DNA of 64,000 bases from Pirellulaceae bacterium (lineage in GTDB: Bacteria; Planctomycetota; Planctomycetia; Pirellulales; Pirellulaceae), in the NCBI GenBank assembly GCA_029243025.1, contig JAQWSU010000011.1:1-64000 (forward strand), given 5' to 3'. Each line of letters starts with the position of its first letter. Position 1 is the first letter of the stretch. The notes beneath the pieces are model-generated. The model made no database searches. It was not told the origin of the DNA and saw nothing but the letters and a program-made list of their open reading frames with translations. The position numbers were made by a program, and so were the translations under genes. Positions 53,900 through 62,013 of this stretch are shown one piece after another.

Positions 53900-56229
53900 T
53901 GCGACATTCTCATACGAAAAGGTGTGCTGTTTGCGATACCAACAATCAACGACGAGAACTTGTATCGGTCCGCTTCTGCGCTCTGCAGGATCCTGCGGAT
54001 AGCCGGCGAATCACCGGGTTCGACTGCACGTCCCAGTGCGTAAGTCAGCAACTTCTCCACTAGCGTACCAACAAAAATCTTCGGCCGCTTTAGCAATCCC
54101 TGTTCAAGTCCCTCAACACCGTCAAATTGACTGCCATCTGGGAGCCCACCCGATGCGTCGACTACGACTCCGGCTTCGAAATCTCGCCAGCGACCTACTG
54201 CGTCAAAATTCTCCAACGCGAAACCGATCGGGTCGATCAAATTGTGACAGCTTGCGCAGGCAGCGTCAGCACGGTGTTCGCTGAGTCGTTCACGGATTGG
54301 CAAATGGGAAGCGACCGTGTTGTCCGCTAGCGACGGCACTTCATCGGGGGGGGGTGGGGGCGGCGAACCGAGCAAATTTTCGAGAATCCATTTTCCGCGA
54401 ATCACGGGTGAGGTCCGTGTCGCATAGGAAGTTGCCATGAGAATACTTCCCTGACGGAGAAGACCGCCGCGTGGCTCGTTCTGCCTGAGTGACACGCGAC
54501 GAAAGCGACTGCCGTAGACATGTGGGATGTCGTAGTGTTTGGCCAGTCGTTCGTTCAAGAATGTGTAGTCGGCATCGATCAAGTCCAGTACGCTGCGGTC
54601 TTCACGGAGGATACTTTCAAAGAACAACTCGGTTTCCTTCTGGAATGCTTGTCTCAAATTATCATCGAAGTCAGGGAAGGTCCGCAGGTCTGGAGTCAAG
54701 GCGTCTAAGTTTTTCAGGTAGAGCCACTGGTTGGCGAAGTTTGTGATCAGTGAATCTGACTTGTCGTCACGCAGCATGCGACGTACTTGTGTTTCTAGCA
54801 CGTTCGGGTCCGCTAACTTGTTTCGTACCGCCAAATCGATCAGTTCGTCATCCGGCAGACTGCTCCAGAGAAAAAATGATAATCGCGACGCGAGCTCAAG
54901 TTGGCTGACGACGTAAGGTGTCTGCGGCGGAATGTCGGGCGGGTCGCGCTCGACTCGAAAGAGAAAGTGTGGGTTGGTTAGAATCGCGGTCAACGCAGCC
55001 TGGATTCCATCCTCGAAATCGCCATCAACTCGAGCCGTTCGATAAAACTCGAGTGGCTGCTGAAAGTCGTCATCGGTGACGGGTCGGCGGAAGGCTCGTC
55101 GCAACAATACATGAAGGATCTTTTGTGCACATCTCTCCTCCTCTTCGGAAGCGACAGGCCGACAGAAGAAGATACGGTCACGGCTAGGTGTGTTGCCCGG
55201 ACCGTTGGACTCGTGGGGCCCGGTGATTGACAGCTCATAAATAGCTGGCGACAAGCGGGGATGTCGATAGAAGTTGAAATGTGCCTGGTAGGGCTGGCGT
55301 TTCGACTCGAGCAACGAGGATGTTTGATTGAAGAACGTCGCTCCCACAGCGTGCGGTCCCGCTGGTACAGGAAGGCGAACCTGAAGATGTCCGTCAGCAT
55401 TCGCATGATCGGCATTGGATTTCGGTGGGCGCAGTGTGAACGATTTCACCTTTTTTCGATCAAGTAGGACCTCCAACTGATGCTTGCGAGTCAACCCTTC
55501 GACGTGTTCGTTGCGATCTCTCATCAGGCGGATTTGAAATTCGTAGATTCCATCGCGCGGGAACGTATAATCAAATGTAAGTCCACCGCGAGTTCCGATC
55601 GGAAGCCCCTCCACATGTTCTTCTTGTGTGATGTCCGGTCGCATCCGAATTGTGTAACCGCTCGGCGATTGCATCGCGCCGCCCACCGCCAACTTGCTGA
55701 TCTTTTCTGCGGCAATGATGTACCGATTAAGTAATGTTGGCGAAAGATTGCCAACCGTCACATTGTCAAAGCCGTGGCTCGCTTCATCAGCGGGTAGCAG
55801 GGTTGAAACATCGATCTGGAGTGAGAGTAGGTCCCGAATCGCATTGCCGTACTCCGTACGAGTCATGCGGCGAAACGTGTCGGTGCGGCCCGGCTTAAGA
55901 TGGGACTCTGCTCTGCGATTGAGACGCCGCTTCAACTCGGCGACAACCGCATCGTAGTCGTCTTCCTTGGGACGCGGCACGTCAAGCGGCGGCATCTCCC
56001 GTCGTTCCACTCGTCGAAGAACACGTTCCCAGATGTCGGGGGATTGCGAAAGGTTTGCAAAATCGAGTTGTTGCAGAGAAAGATTTGCCGTTGTTGTGAG
56101 ATCGTCGTGGCAATCGAGGCAATGAGATTCGAGGAAATTTTGAAGTGCGGGGGCCGATTCCTCCGCAGCACGACAAACTTCGGCCAAGAGTAAAAAAGCG
56201 ACCAACGTCGTCAATGCCAGCTTGGTCAT
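53896..56229 (-). CDS. DUF1592-type planctomycete cytochrome protein (locus 3)
   Basis: 777 residues from ATG 56229; the frame extends to 56277 but that part overlaps the upstream gene and hides the signal peptide (MTKLALTTLVAFLLLAEVCR). CLDCH lies at residues 37-41; the C-terminal DUF1588 site is CASCHNLIDPIGFALENFDA. Between are FRRMTRTEYGNAIRDLLSLQ (DUF1587), LELASRLSFFLWSSLPDDEL (DUF1592) and near the end EKLLTYALGRAVEPGDSPAI (DUF1585). First gene of a three-gene operon with DUF1552 and the ankyrin protein. The shortest of the three DUF1592 copies. Confidence 0.94.
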   Translation of the reverse strand: MTKLALTTLVAFLLLAEVCRAAEESAPALQNFLESHCLDCHDDLTTTANLSLQQLDFANLSQSPDIWERVLRRVERREMPPLDVPRPKEDDYDAVVAELKRRLNRRAESHLKPGRTDTFRRMTRTEYGNAIRDLLSLQIDVSTLLPADEASHGFDNVTVGNLSPTLLNRYIIAAEKISKLAVGGAMQSPSGYTIRMRPDITQEEHVEGLPIGTRGGLTFDYTFPRDGIYEFQIRLMRDRNEHVEGLTRKHQLEVLLDRKKVKSFTLRPPKSNADHANADGHLQVRLPVPAGPHAVGATFFNQTSSLLESKRQPYQAHFNFYRHPRLSPAIYELSITGPHESNGPGNTPSRDRIFFCRPVASEEEERCAQKILHVLLRRAFRRPVTDDDFQQPLEFYRTARVDGDFEDGIQAALTAILTNPHFLFRVERDPPDIPPQTPYVVSQLELASRLSFFLWSSLPDDELIDLAVRNKLADPNVLETQVRRMLRDDKSDSLITNFANQWLYLKNLDALTPDLRTFPDFDDNLRQAFQKETELFFESILREDRSVLDLIDADYTFLNERLAKHYDIPHVYGSRFRRVSLRQNEPRGGLLRQGSILMATSYATRTSPVIRGKWILENLLGSPPPPPPDEVPSLADNTVASHLPIRERLSEHRADAACASCHNLIDPIGFALENFDAVGRWRDFEAGVVVDASGGLPDGSQFDGVEGLEQGLLKRPKIFVGTLVEKLLTYALGRAVEPGDSPAIRRILQSAEADRYKFSSLIVGIANSTPFRMRMSQ

Positions 56230-56261
56230 TGGAGCCCTTTGGAGTGAAATGCTGGTTGCTT

Positions 56262-57593
56262 CTAGCTTGGTAAACATCTCGATTTATTCATAACGAATGT
56301 TTGCCGTTCGCGACACCGAATGATTGCCAGCATACCAACTCCGATTAGAAAAATGCTGCTGGGCTCGGGAACGACAGCCGTGGCAACTCGCGGACCTGTC
56401 TCATACCCTCCCCCTGAAAAGGCGGCTACGAAATCGCTGGAGTTGAACAGACCGTCGGCATTCCAATCGCCTTGGCGCCAGCCGGCGTCGGTATTTGACT
56501 CGTAGAGGCCGGCGGAGAAAACAAACACCAAATCGCCGCTGTTGAACTCCCCGTCAAGATTCGCATCGCCAAACCAGGTATTCGCGATGTGTTTGCTTTC
56601 GATCCACGTCTTGTGGTCGGCCGCGTTTACGGTGCCCTCACCGGTCAGATCGAAAATACTGCTGTTGGTTTTCGCTTGAATTTCGGCCGACAGCAGGTCG
56701 ATGTCGACAGCGGTGAGAGATCCGTCCGCATCGAAATCCCCCAAAACCGCAGGGGCAACTAACGTCAGAACGTGCCAATCGGTTGGAACCTGAATTGTAT
56801 TGGCCCCAGGGTTCTCACCTTCGCCGCAACAGTCTTCTCCGGCGTCCCAGACCAAACTCGGCCCTTCAGCGGTGCCATCTTCGAAGTCGTCGACGTCAAG
56901 GATCAAATAGCTGTACCCGTGTTGGTCACCAACTTTCGGTGAGTAGTTGGGGTCGATGTCCATGGCGATGGACCAGGGAATTGCTGCTTCCAACATGTAA
57001 CCGGAGAGATTGTTGTTGTCGTCAAACGTTTGTTGGCCTTGGATGGTCCATATTGGGCCGCCCGCATCCTCAAGGTCGGGAGTTGTGATCACGTCACCAT
57101 GTCGATAGATGTCCGGACCAAATTCATCCTGAGTATCGAGCACCAGATCGTAAATCGCTGCGGGGCCGATCTCCATCGTGTCCACGAAGGGCTCGACCAC
57201 GAAATTGTTTTTTGGGTCGTTGTTCGGATTGAAGGCAAATTGAAGTGTATCTTGTCCGTTATAAGGTCCGGGCGAAACGAACCGTTGATGACCACCAACT
57301 GTGTCTGCTACGACGGCGGAAACGTACAAATTTGTCGCATCCCACGACGTATAAATGTCAGCCGAAATGTCCAACTCAATCCCTGCCGCAGCAATCACTG
57401 CCGAACCGCCAGTCTCAAGTACCTCCGGCCAGCTGAGGAGACTTTGAAATTGGCCGGCCATTTCCGCTTCCGAGATCGTACCGTCAATGGTAGGTGTGAA
57501 AAGCGGCGCTTCGTAGTTTACTTGAGCCCTCAAGCCGACGTTGAACAAGCTGATTGTCAGCGAGACCGCGATTACAAGTTTCGTAATTCTCAT
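56262..57593 (-). CDS. PEP-CTERM surface protein with CBM9-like domain and dockerin-type repeats (C)
   Basis: 443 residues from ATG 57593. Signal peptide near ITKLVIAVSLTISLFNVGLR. Residues about 30-270 resemble a CBM9/DOMON-type carbohydrate-binding domain: TPTIDGTISEAEMAG, DIYTSWDATNLYVSAVVADT, MLEAAIPWSIAM. Then four calcium-loop repeats: GDFDADGSLTAVDID, FDLTGEGTVNAAD, GDANLDGEFNSGDL and GDWNADGLFNSSDF. The sorting tail is VVPEPSSIFLIGVGMLAIIR followed by CRERQTFVMNKSR, longer than usual. It lies just upstream of the locus 3 operon on the same strand, ending 32 bases before the cytochrome start. Confidence 0.9.
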   Translation of the reverse strand: MRITKLVIAVSLTISLFNVGLRAQVNYEAPLFTPTIDGTISEAEMAGQFQSLLSWPEVLETGGSAVIAAAGIELDISADIYTSWDATNLYVSAVVADTVGGHQRFVSPGPYNGQDTLQFAFNPNNDPKNNFVVEPFVDTMEIGPAAIYDLVLDTQDEFGPDIYRHGDVITTPDLEDAGGPIWTIQGQQTFDDNNNLSGYMLEAAIPWSIAMDIDPNYSPKVGDQHGYSYLILDVDDFEDGTAEGPSLVWDAGEDCCGEGENPGANTIQVPTDWHVLTLVAPAVLGDFDADGSLTAVDIDLLSAEIQAKTNSSIFDLTGEGTVNAADHKTWIESKHIANTWFGDANLDGEFNSGDLVFVFSAGLYESNTDAGWRQGDWNADGLFNSSDFVAAFSGGGYETGPRVATAVVPEPSSIFLIGVGMLAIIRCRERQTFVMNKSRCLPS

Positions 57594-57681
57594 CGGACAA
57601 GGTTCCTGTGAGTTTCGACATGTGCAGTTCGGGGGATGTTGGACACGCGCGGTTCGTAATTGTCAACTCTCGGTAAAACAG

Positions 57682-57870
57682 ATGCAACCATTTGATATCA
57701 AATTCTCCGGATTTCGATCGGGACCGAATAAAAAGAGCTTCGACATCGGTGCGGTATTTCCCACGCGTCCGGGTAAATTCGATGTGTTCTCCTTTGCAAG
57801 ATGCTTAAGAGCGTTGCCCTGCGCCCTGGGCGAATTTTTATCTTCGTTTTTGCGACCTTCCGGACAATGA
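57682..57870 (+). CDS. possible small protein or remnant
   Basis: 62 codons from ATG 57682. The first half looks like a folded fragment: MQPFDIKFSGFRSGPNKKSF then DIGAVFPTRPGKFDVF, vaguely like the small single-strand-DNA- or plasmid-associated beta proteins; the second half becomes cysteine/leucine-rich and less convincing, as after a frameshift. No ribosome site. Unassigned. Confidence 0.22.
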   Translation: MQPFDIKFSGFRSGPNKKSFDIGAVFPTRPGKFDVFSFARCLRALPCALGEFLSSFLRPSGQ

Positions 57871-57931
57871 ATCGAGCCCATGACGAAGGTTCATTGATTA
57901 GAAACGGTGCGTCGCTTGCCTTCGTTCTTGG

Positions 57932-57976
57932 ACGTATATCAGTCGCTATCTTTGCTGCGCAAGCAAAGATATACGT
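57932..57976. repeat. interrupted inverted repeat / hairpin
   Basis: The right arm AGCAAAGATATACGT (57962-57976) pairs with TATCTTTGCT (57947-57956) and also with ACGTATATC (57932-57940). The left arm is therefore the exact complement of the right arm interrupted by ten bases (57941-57950) that duplicate TATC. It folds into a stable hairpin with loop GCGCA. No T-run follows. Confidence 0.55.
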
Positions 57977-58130
57977 GTTTGCTTTGAGAGAAAGTGTTGA
58001 AATGAAATGCGGTTGTCACCAATTAGGTGCAGCGTGGCTACTTTGGTAGATACATCCGACCAGGCGTTTCCATCGGCCGACGACAGTTCCAGATTCCGCG
58101 ACCGTGCGTAAGGTTTGGAAAGGTAGGTCT

Positions 58131-58244
58131 GAAAAGGTGTCAGATACCTTTTTGGGAAAAATTCTTAATCCGCATCAGAAACAGTATGTACATAAGGTTC
58201 CAAAACAATCGAATTCACTAAACAGGTACCTGCTCTCTTTTTTG
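58131..58244. repeat. pair of dispersed GGTGTCAGGTACC-type elements
   Basis: One copy at 58131-58155 reads GAAAAGGTGTCAGATACC then a T-run. A decayed partner in opposite orientation lies at 58221-58244, with CAGGTACCTG and a T-run. The arrangement mirrors the pair at 37586-37734. It sits 160-270 bases upstream of the sulfatase gene. Confidence 0.65.
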
Positions 58245-58401
58245 TTCTCATGTAGACTGATCGCCATGTATTATGGTGGCTGCGCGCCACGGGCGCTTTT
58301 GCCAGTACGCAACCGATTCGACAGTCTGATGAGAAATTTGGAAATCGTGATCTACGGCGTACCCGTTGAGTCATTGTTAATAGCTTGTACCAGGTAATCC
58401 T

Positions 58402-59967
58402 ATGAAGACATCAGGCCGAAATGGGTTCAATATGGTTGAAGTTGGAGCTCTGACTTTGCTCCTATTGTTTCCAGCATTCTTTGTTGAAGCTGCCCCCAAC
58501 CAGAAACCTAATATCGTTTTCTTCCTTGTCGACGATTTAGGGCAGAGGGATCTTGGTTGCTACGGTAGTCAATTTTACGAGACGCCGTCGATTGATTTGC
58601 TGGCGAAGGAAAGCCTGCTGTTTGATAACGCGTACTCGACTTGTCATGTTTGTTCGCCGAGTCGAGCGAGTATTCATACGGGAAAGTACCCTGGCAGGAC
58701 AAACCTGACGGAATGGCTGGGCGGACGTCCCGAGAGAGAATACGAGAAGCTGCATAGTGCCGAAAAGCTTTTGGCATTACCGGAGAACGAACTCACCTTA
58801 GCGGAAACCTTCCAGGATCACGGCTATCGTACCGCCTTTTTTGGGAAGGCTCATTTGGGCAGGCATCCCCGGGAATGGGGTTTTGATGAGTCGACGTTCG
58901 GATGGTACGGTTCCTATCACTATCCTTTCAAAGTCAGAGGTGGCAACGGGCCGGACGGCAAACAGGGAGACTATCTGACAGATCGATTCACCGACCTTGC
59001 TGTTGAATTCATCGAGCGAAACCAGGACCGGCCGTTCTATCTGCACATGGCTCATTTTGCCGTTCACGATCCGATCCATGGTCGCAAGGATCTGGTTAAA
59101 AAATACGAAAAGAAGATCGCTTCGATGCCAAAACAGGATAGGCCGGATTACATTTTGGAAGCCAATCCGGATGGAAGAGAGCTTTCCGGTGAGGAACTCA
59201 AAGCGTTGGAAGAAGACGACACGTTGAAGTCCCACCAGGCAAAGCGCGTGTGGTGGGTAAAGCAGAAGCAAGACAATGTTGAGTTTGCCGGCATGGTTGA
59301 GGCGATGGACGAAAGCCTTGGCAGAATTCGGTCGAAGCTCAAGGAGCTTGGATTAGCCGATCAGACCATCATCATTTTTACGGCCGATAATGGGGGGATG
59401 GCAGCGTCGAACCAGTATCGAGGAGTTCGCCAACCGCGCGCCGCGCTGGACTCGCGATTCGCTTCGTCGAACCTCCCGTTACGTGGGGCCAAAGGTTGGA
59501 ACTATGAAGGCGGCATCCGCGTACCCTTAATCGTTCACTGGCCGGGTCAAACCGAGGCGAATACGACTTCCCAGGCTGTGGTGACAGGAACGGATTACTA
59601 TCCCACCTTGCTGGAAATGATTGGACTTCCTTCCCAGCCAGAGCAACACATGGATGGTAAGAGTTTTGTTCCCGCGCTGCAGGGGAAAGCTTATGATCGG
59701 GGTGCGATCTACTGGCACTTTCCTCATTACAGCAATCACGGATATCAGAGTCCGGGTGGCGCCATTCGTTTCGGAAAATACAAGCTACTTGAGTACTATG
59801 AAAACGGAACGGTACAGCTCTTTGATTTACAAAATGACATCGGCGAGCAGCACGATATCTCAAAAGAAAATCCTGAAACGACGCAGAAACTACTGAAGAT
59901 GTTGCGCGACTGGCGCGAAGAGGTGGACGCCAAAATGCCGAAAGTGAAGAGACCTTCCTCTATATAA
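58402..59967 (+). CDS. secreted sulfatase (formylglycine type I)
   Basis: 521 residues from ATG 58402 with a signal peptide (VGALTLLLLFPAFFVEA). KPNIVFFLVDDLGQRDLGCY gives the first metal ligands; HVCSPSRASIHTGKYPG holds the Cys-Pro-Ser-Arg site at residue 84; FFGKAHLGRHPREWGFDEST and FTADNGGMAASNQYRGVRQP complete the sulfatase core. Close in plan to the sulfatase half of the 48423 product but without the esterase. Expected to remove sulfate from polysaccharide outside the cytoplasm. Confidence 0.93.
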   Translation: MKTSGRNGFNMVEVGALTLLLLFPAFFVEAAPNQKPNIVFFLVDDLGQRDLGCYGSQFYETPSIDLLAKESLLFDNAYSTCHVCSPSRASIHTGKYPGRTNLTEWLGGRPEREYEKLHSAEKLLALPENELTLAETFQDHGYRTAFFGKAHLGRHPREWGFDESTFGWYGSYHYPFKVRGGNGPDGKQGDYLTDRFTDLAVEFIERNQDRPFYLHMAHFAVHDPIHGRKDLVKKYEKKIASMPKQDRPDYILEANPDGRELSGEELKALEEDDTLKSHQAKRVWWVKQKQDNVEFAGMVEAMDESLGRIRSKLKELGLADQTIIIFTADNGGMAASNQYRGVRQPRAALDSRFASSNLPLRGAKGWNYEGGIRVPLIVHWPGQTEANTTSQAVVTGTDYYPTLLEMIGLPSQPEQHMDGKSFVPALQGKAYDRGAIYWHFPHYSNHGYQSPGGAIRFGKYKLLEYYENGTVQLFDLQNDIGEQHDISKENPETTQKLLKMLRDWREEVDAKMPKVKRPSSI

Positions 59968-60021
59968 AGATGTGCCTAGCGACTTTTTAAGGGAAACAAG
60001 ACGTTTAGGAATAACTTTTCG

Positions 60022-60345
60022 TTGGTGACAATACTTCTGCTCCTTGCCGACTGCATTCCCGCGCCCCCAGCGTACGACCATGCGATGTTGCGGGAGTACT
60101 TCGGAAGATCGCCGATGGAAATAACAGCCTTCTTGGGAGAGCCTGCTTCCATCAAGGAAGCTACGGGCCAGTCCGCGTCAGAGAATGGTACAGCAGAAGC
60201 GGAAGAGAAAGTTAAACCGGTTACAGAGCGCATGAGTTATATCTACTCAACGCCCGATGGAGACCTAATCTTTCACTTCAACCTGAACAACCAGGTGTTT
60301 GCAATCACGGATGCTGGCAACACGGTGTCTCCCCCCGAAGAATAG
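60022..60345 (+). CDS. small probable lipoprotein, uncertain start
   Basis: 107 residues counted from TTG 60022. A hydrophobic stretch (SLVTILLLLADCIPAP) with a cysteine suggests a lipoprotein signal, though the residue before the cysteine is Asp, unusual for the lipobox. With TTG the signal lacks its positive residues; the frame continues to AAG GGA AAC AAG ACG TTT AGG AAT upstream, where ACG 60001 has AGGG 7 bases before it and would provide them. The rest includes YFGRSPMEITAFLGEPASIK and MSYIYSTPDGDLIFHFNLNN, a small outer-membrane assembly-like (BamE/SmpA-like) pattern that I consider only suggestive. Confidence 0.5.
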   Translation: MVTILLLLADCIPAPPAYDHAMLREYFGRSPMEITAFLGEPASIKEATGQSASENGTAEAEEKVKPVTERMSYIYSTPDGDLIFHFNLNNQVFAITDAGNTVSPPEE

Positions 60346-60666
60346 CTGGAACGAAACAGGTGTCAGGTAGCTTTTCGTCATCCAACGAGTTGCTCCTGTT
60401 GGTGCGCCGGTAGTTCAGCTTGCTAGATGACCATCACTGATGGTTACCTGGATCAGTGCGTTCTCCGTAGATGCCGGGACTTCAGTAGGTGCCGCATCGG
60501 GTCATCGTTCCGCAGGTCGACAGTATCTTGAGCGCCGAATTTTCCGCTATGGTACTGTGGCGGAGTTGTCAGCGTATGAATGATGACGAAATCTTCGCAT
60601 CGGGATCGAAAAGATAGTTATGAAGCTGTCTGGTAGTTAGGCTAGACAGGCCACAAGACCCTGGTT
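60346..60666. other. intergenic region with one dispersed repeat
   Basis: Apart from the repeat at 60355-60377 and a short stem (ACCATC-ACT-GATGGT near 60426-60440) I see nothing. The stretch around 60408 begins like a tRNA but has no T-arm. Confidence 0.45.
60355..60377 (+). repeat. dispersed GGTGTCAGGTACC-type element
   Basis: AACAGGTGTCAGGTAGC followed by TTTTCG. It lies 10 bases after the stop of the small probable lipoprotein. One base of the core differs from the 37586 copy (TAGC for TACC). Confidence 0.6.
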
Positions 60667-61857
60667 GTGAGATTAGGTTGGTCACCGGTAGGGTGTGTGA
60701 GTTGCTTGTCGAATAAACGATTATGGAACCGCGGAGTTAAGACGTTGATACGTAAAACGGGTGAAGCGCGGAAGTGTTTCCGTTGGTCAGATCGGATGCG
60801 GTATGGACTCGATCAGGTAGCTCAGCATCTACTCGGAACGGAACGCTTGAACCGTTGTTTGAAGTCGCGTGAAGCGCGTCGTCGTCAGCTTATCGATCGC
60901 ATGTACGGCAGCATTGAATGCGAGGAACCGCTGGTGAGTCGGCCGGTGGATCGAGTGAAAGACATCTCGATTGCAGAATTTCGTCGTCGCTACCAAAAGC
61001 CTGGAATTCCTGTGGTGTTTGAAGGTGCGGCCTCGGATTGGGCCTGTTGCCAGAAATGGAGTCTCCCGTTTCTCGCCGAACAATACGGTGACGATTTAGT
61101 TTTAGGGAGGCTGGGTTTTGCAAAGTTGGAAACGAGTCTGGCCAAAATCAGTCGAGGTGCGGGTGACTATCTTCGTTTTTATGCTTTGCTGCAGAGGCAC
61201 CCGGAGCGACTACACGATATTGACCTGCGTTGGTTGCGTGCCAGGAGAAATCCTGGTCCGATGAATATCGATCAAGGTTTCCAAACGTTCATTGGTAATT
61301 CGGCGTCTCCTAGAACGCATCTTCACAATGCAAACGATGCCAATCTATTTATTCAGGTGGTCGGCTCCAAGCATTGGGTTTTCTATCCGAGTCGTTATAC
61401 GCCGGCGATTGATCCTCCGGCAATTCGTAGCGAATACCGAACGCATCGTGAAGATGTTCCTTTTTTTGATCCCTTTGTTCCGGACTACGAAGCCTTTCCT
61501 GTGTTTCAATACGTTCCCAGTTGGGAGGTGATTCTAAACGCAGGGGACGTGCTTTGGAATCCACCGTACGTCTGGCATGCCGTTCGCAATTTGACGGATC
61601 CGACGATTGGTGTTGGTTATCGCTGGGTCTGTCCGAGCGACTGTTTTCGACGAGAACCTCTTTACGCCCTGCTTGATTGTCTCGCCAACAACCCACCGAT
61701 CTGGCAATCGATTCGAGATGCTGACAAAAGCTTTTTGCTGGTAATGTTAGAGCAATATGAAGGCCAACGTTTGCCCAAATACGATCAATTTGAAAAGCAA
61801 GTCAACGCGTCTTACCAGCAATATTGCACGCTGAAGAAACAGCTTGCCCAAGGGTGA
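60667..61857 (+). CDS. cupin-like (JmjC-type) 2-oxoglutarate oxygenase-like protein
   Basis: 396 residues from GTG 60667; ATG 60796 (MRYGLDQVAQHLLG) is an equally likely start and would give 353. The cupin_8-type fold shows as GIPVVFEGAASDWACCQKWS, then SPRTHLHNANDANLFIQVVG where iron is bound, and ILNAGDVLWNPPYVWHAVRN with the distal histidine. The first iron motif reads His-Asn rather than His-Asp. Members hydroxylate proteins or small molecules in the cytoplasm. C-terminal residues form a helical tail. No partner is suggested by the neighbours, although another oxygenase family member lies at 41890. Confidence 0.78.
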   Translation: MRLGWSPVGCVSCLSNKRLWNRGVKTLIRKTGEARKCFRWSDRMRYGLDQVAQHLLGTERLNRCLKSREARRRQLIDRMYGSIECEEPLVSRPVDRVKDISIAEFRRRYQKPGIPVVFEGAASDWACCQKWSLPFLAEQYGDDLVLGRLGFAKLETSLAKISRGAGDYLRFYALLQRHPERLHDIDLRWLRARRNPGPMNIDQGFQTFIGNSASPRTHLHNANDANLFIQVVGSKHWVFYPSRYTPAIDPPAIRSEYRTHREDVPFFDPFVPDYEAFPVFQYVPSWEVILNAGDVLWNPPYVWHAVRNLTDPTIGVGYRWVCPSDCFRREPLYALLDCLANNPPIWQSIRDADKSFLLVMLEQYEGQRLPKYDQFEKQVNASYQQYCTLKKQLAQG

Positions 61858-61860
61858 GTT

Positions 61861-61883
61861 AAAAAGGTGTCAGCTCCCTTTTT
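61861..61883 (+). repeat. dispersed GGTGTCAGGTACC-type element
   Basis: AAAAAGGTGTCAGCTCCC followed by TTTTT, starting 3 bases after the cupin stop codon. The A-run/T-run ends are complementary and could form a terminator hairpin. Confidence 0.65.
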
Positions 61884-62013
61884 AGTCGATTGAGTAGCGC
61901 GGGGATCGACCCTCCCCTGCTGTTTCTTGCGGGCATTCGGTACCATAATCAGAATGCCACTGGGCTCCTTTATCGTCTTCAATAAACACAGGTAACCATG
62001 TGAGGTGCGAACA

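Larger units (their letters stand above)
57594..58401. other. long intergenic region with repeats and a doubtful small ORF
   Basis: About 800 bases between divergent genes. It holds a doubtful ORF (57682-57870), a hairpin (57932-57976) and a pair of the dispersed GGTGTCAGGTACC elements (58131-58244). No other feature is clear. Promoters for both neighbours should be here. Confidence 0.5.

Noticed and set aside
60408-60480. tRNA-like beginning (GCGCCGGTAGTTCAGC) with a short stem
   Set aside because: The anticodon-like stem has only a three-base loop, no T-arm consensus follows and the acceptor stem has no partner.
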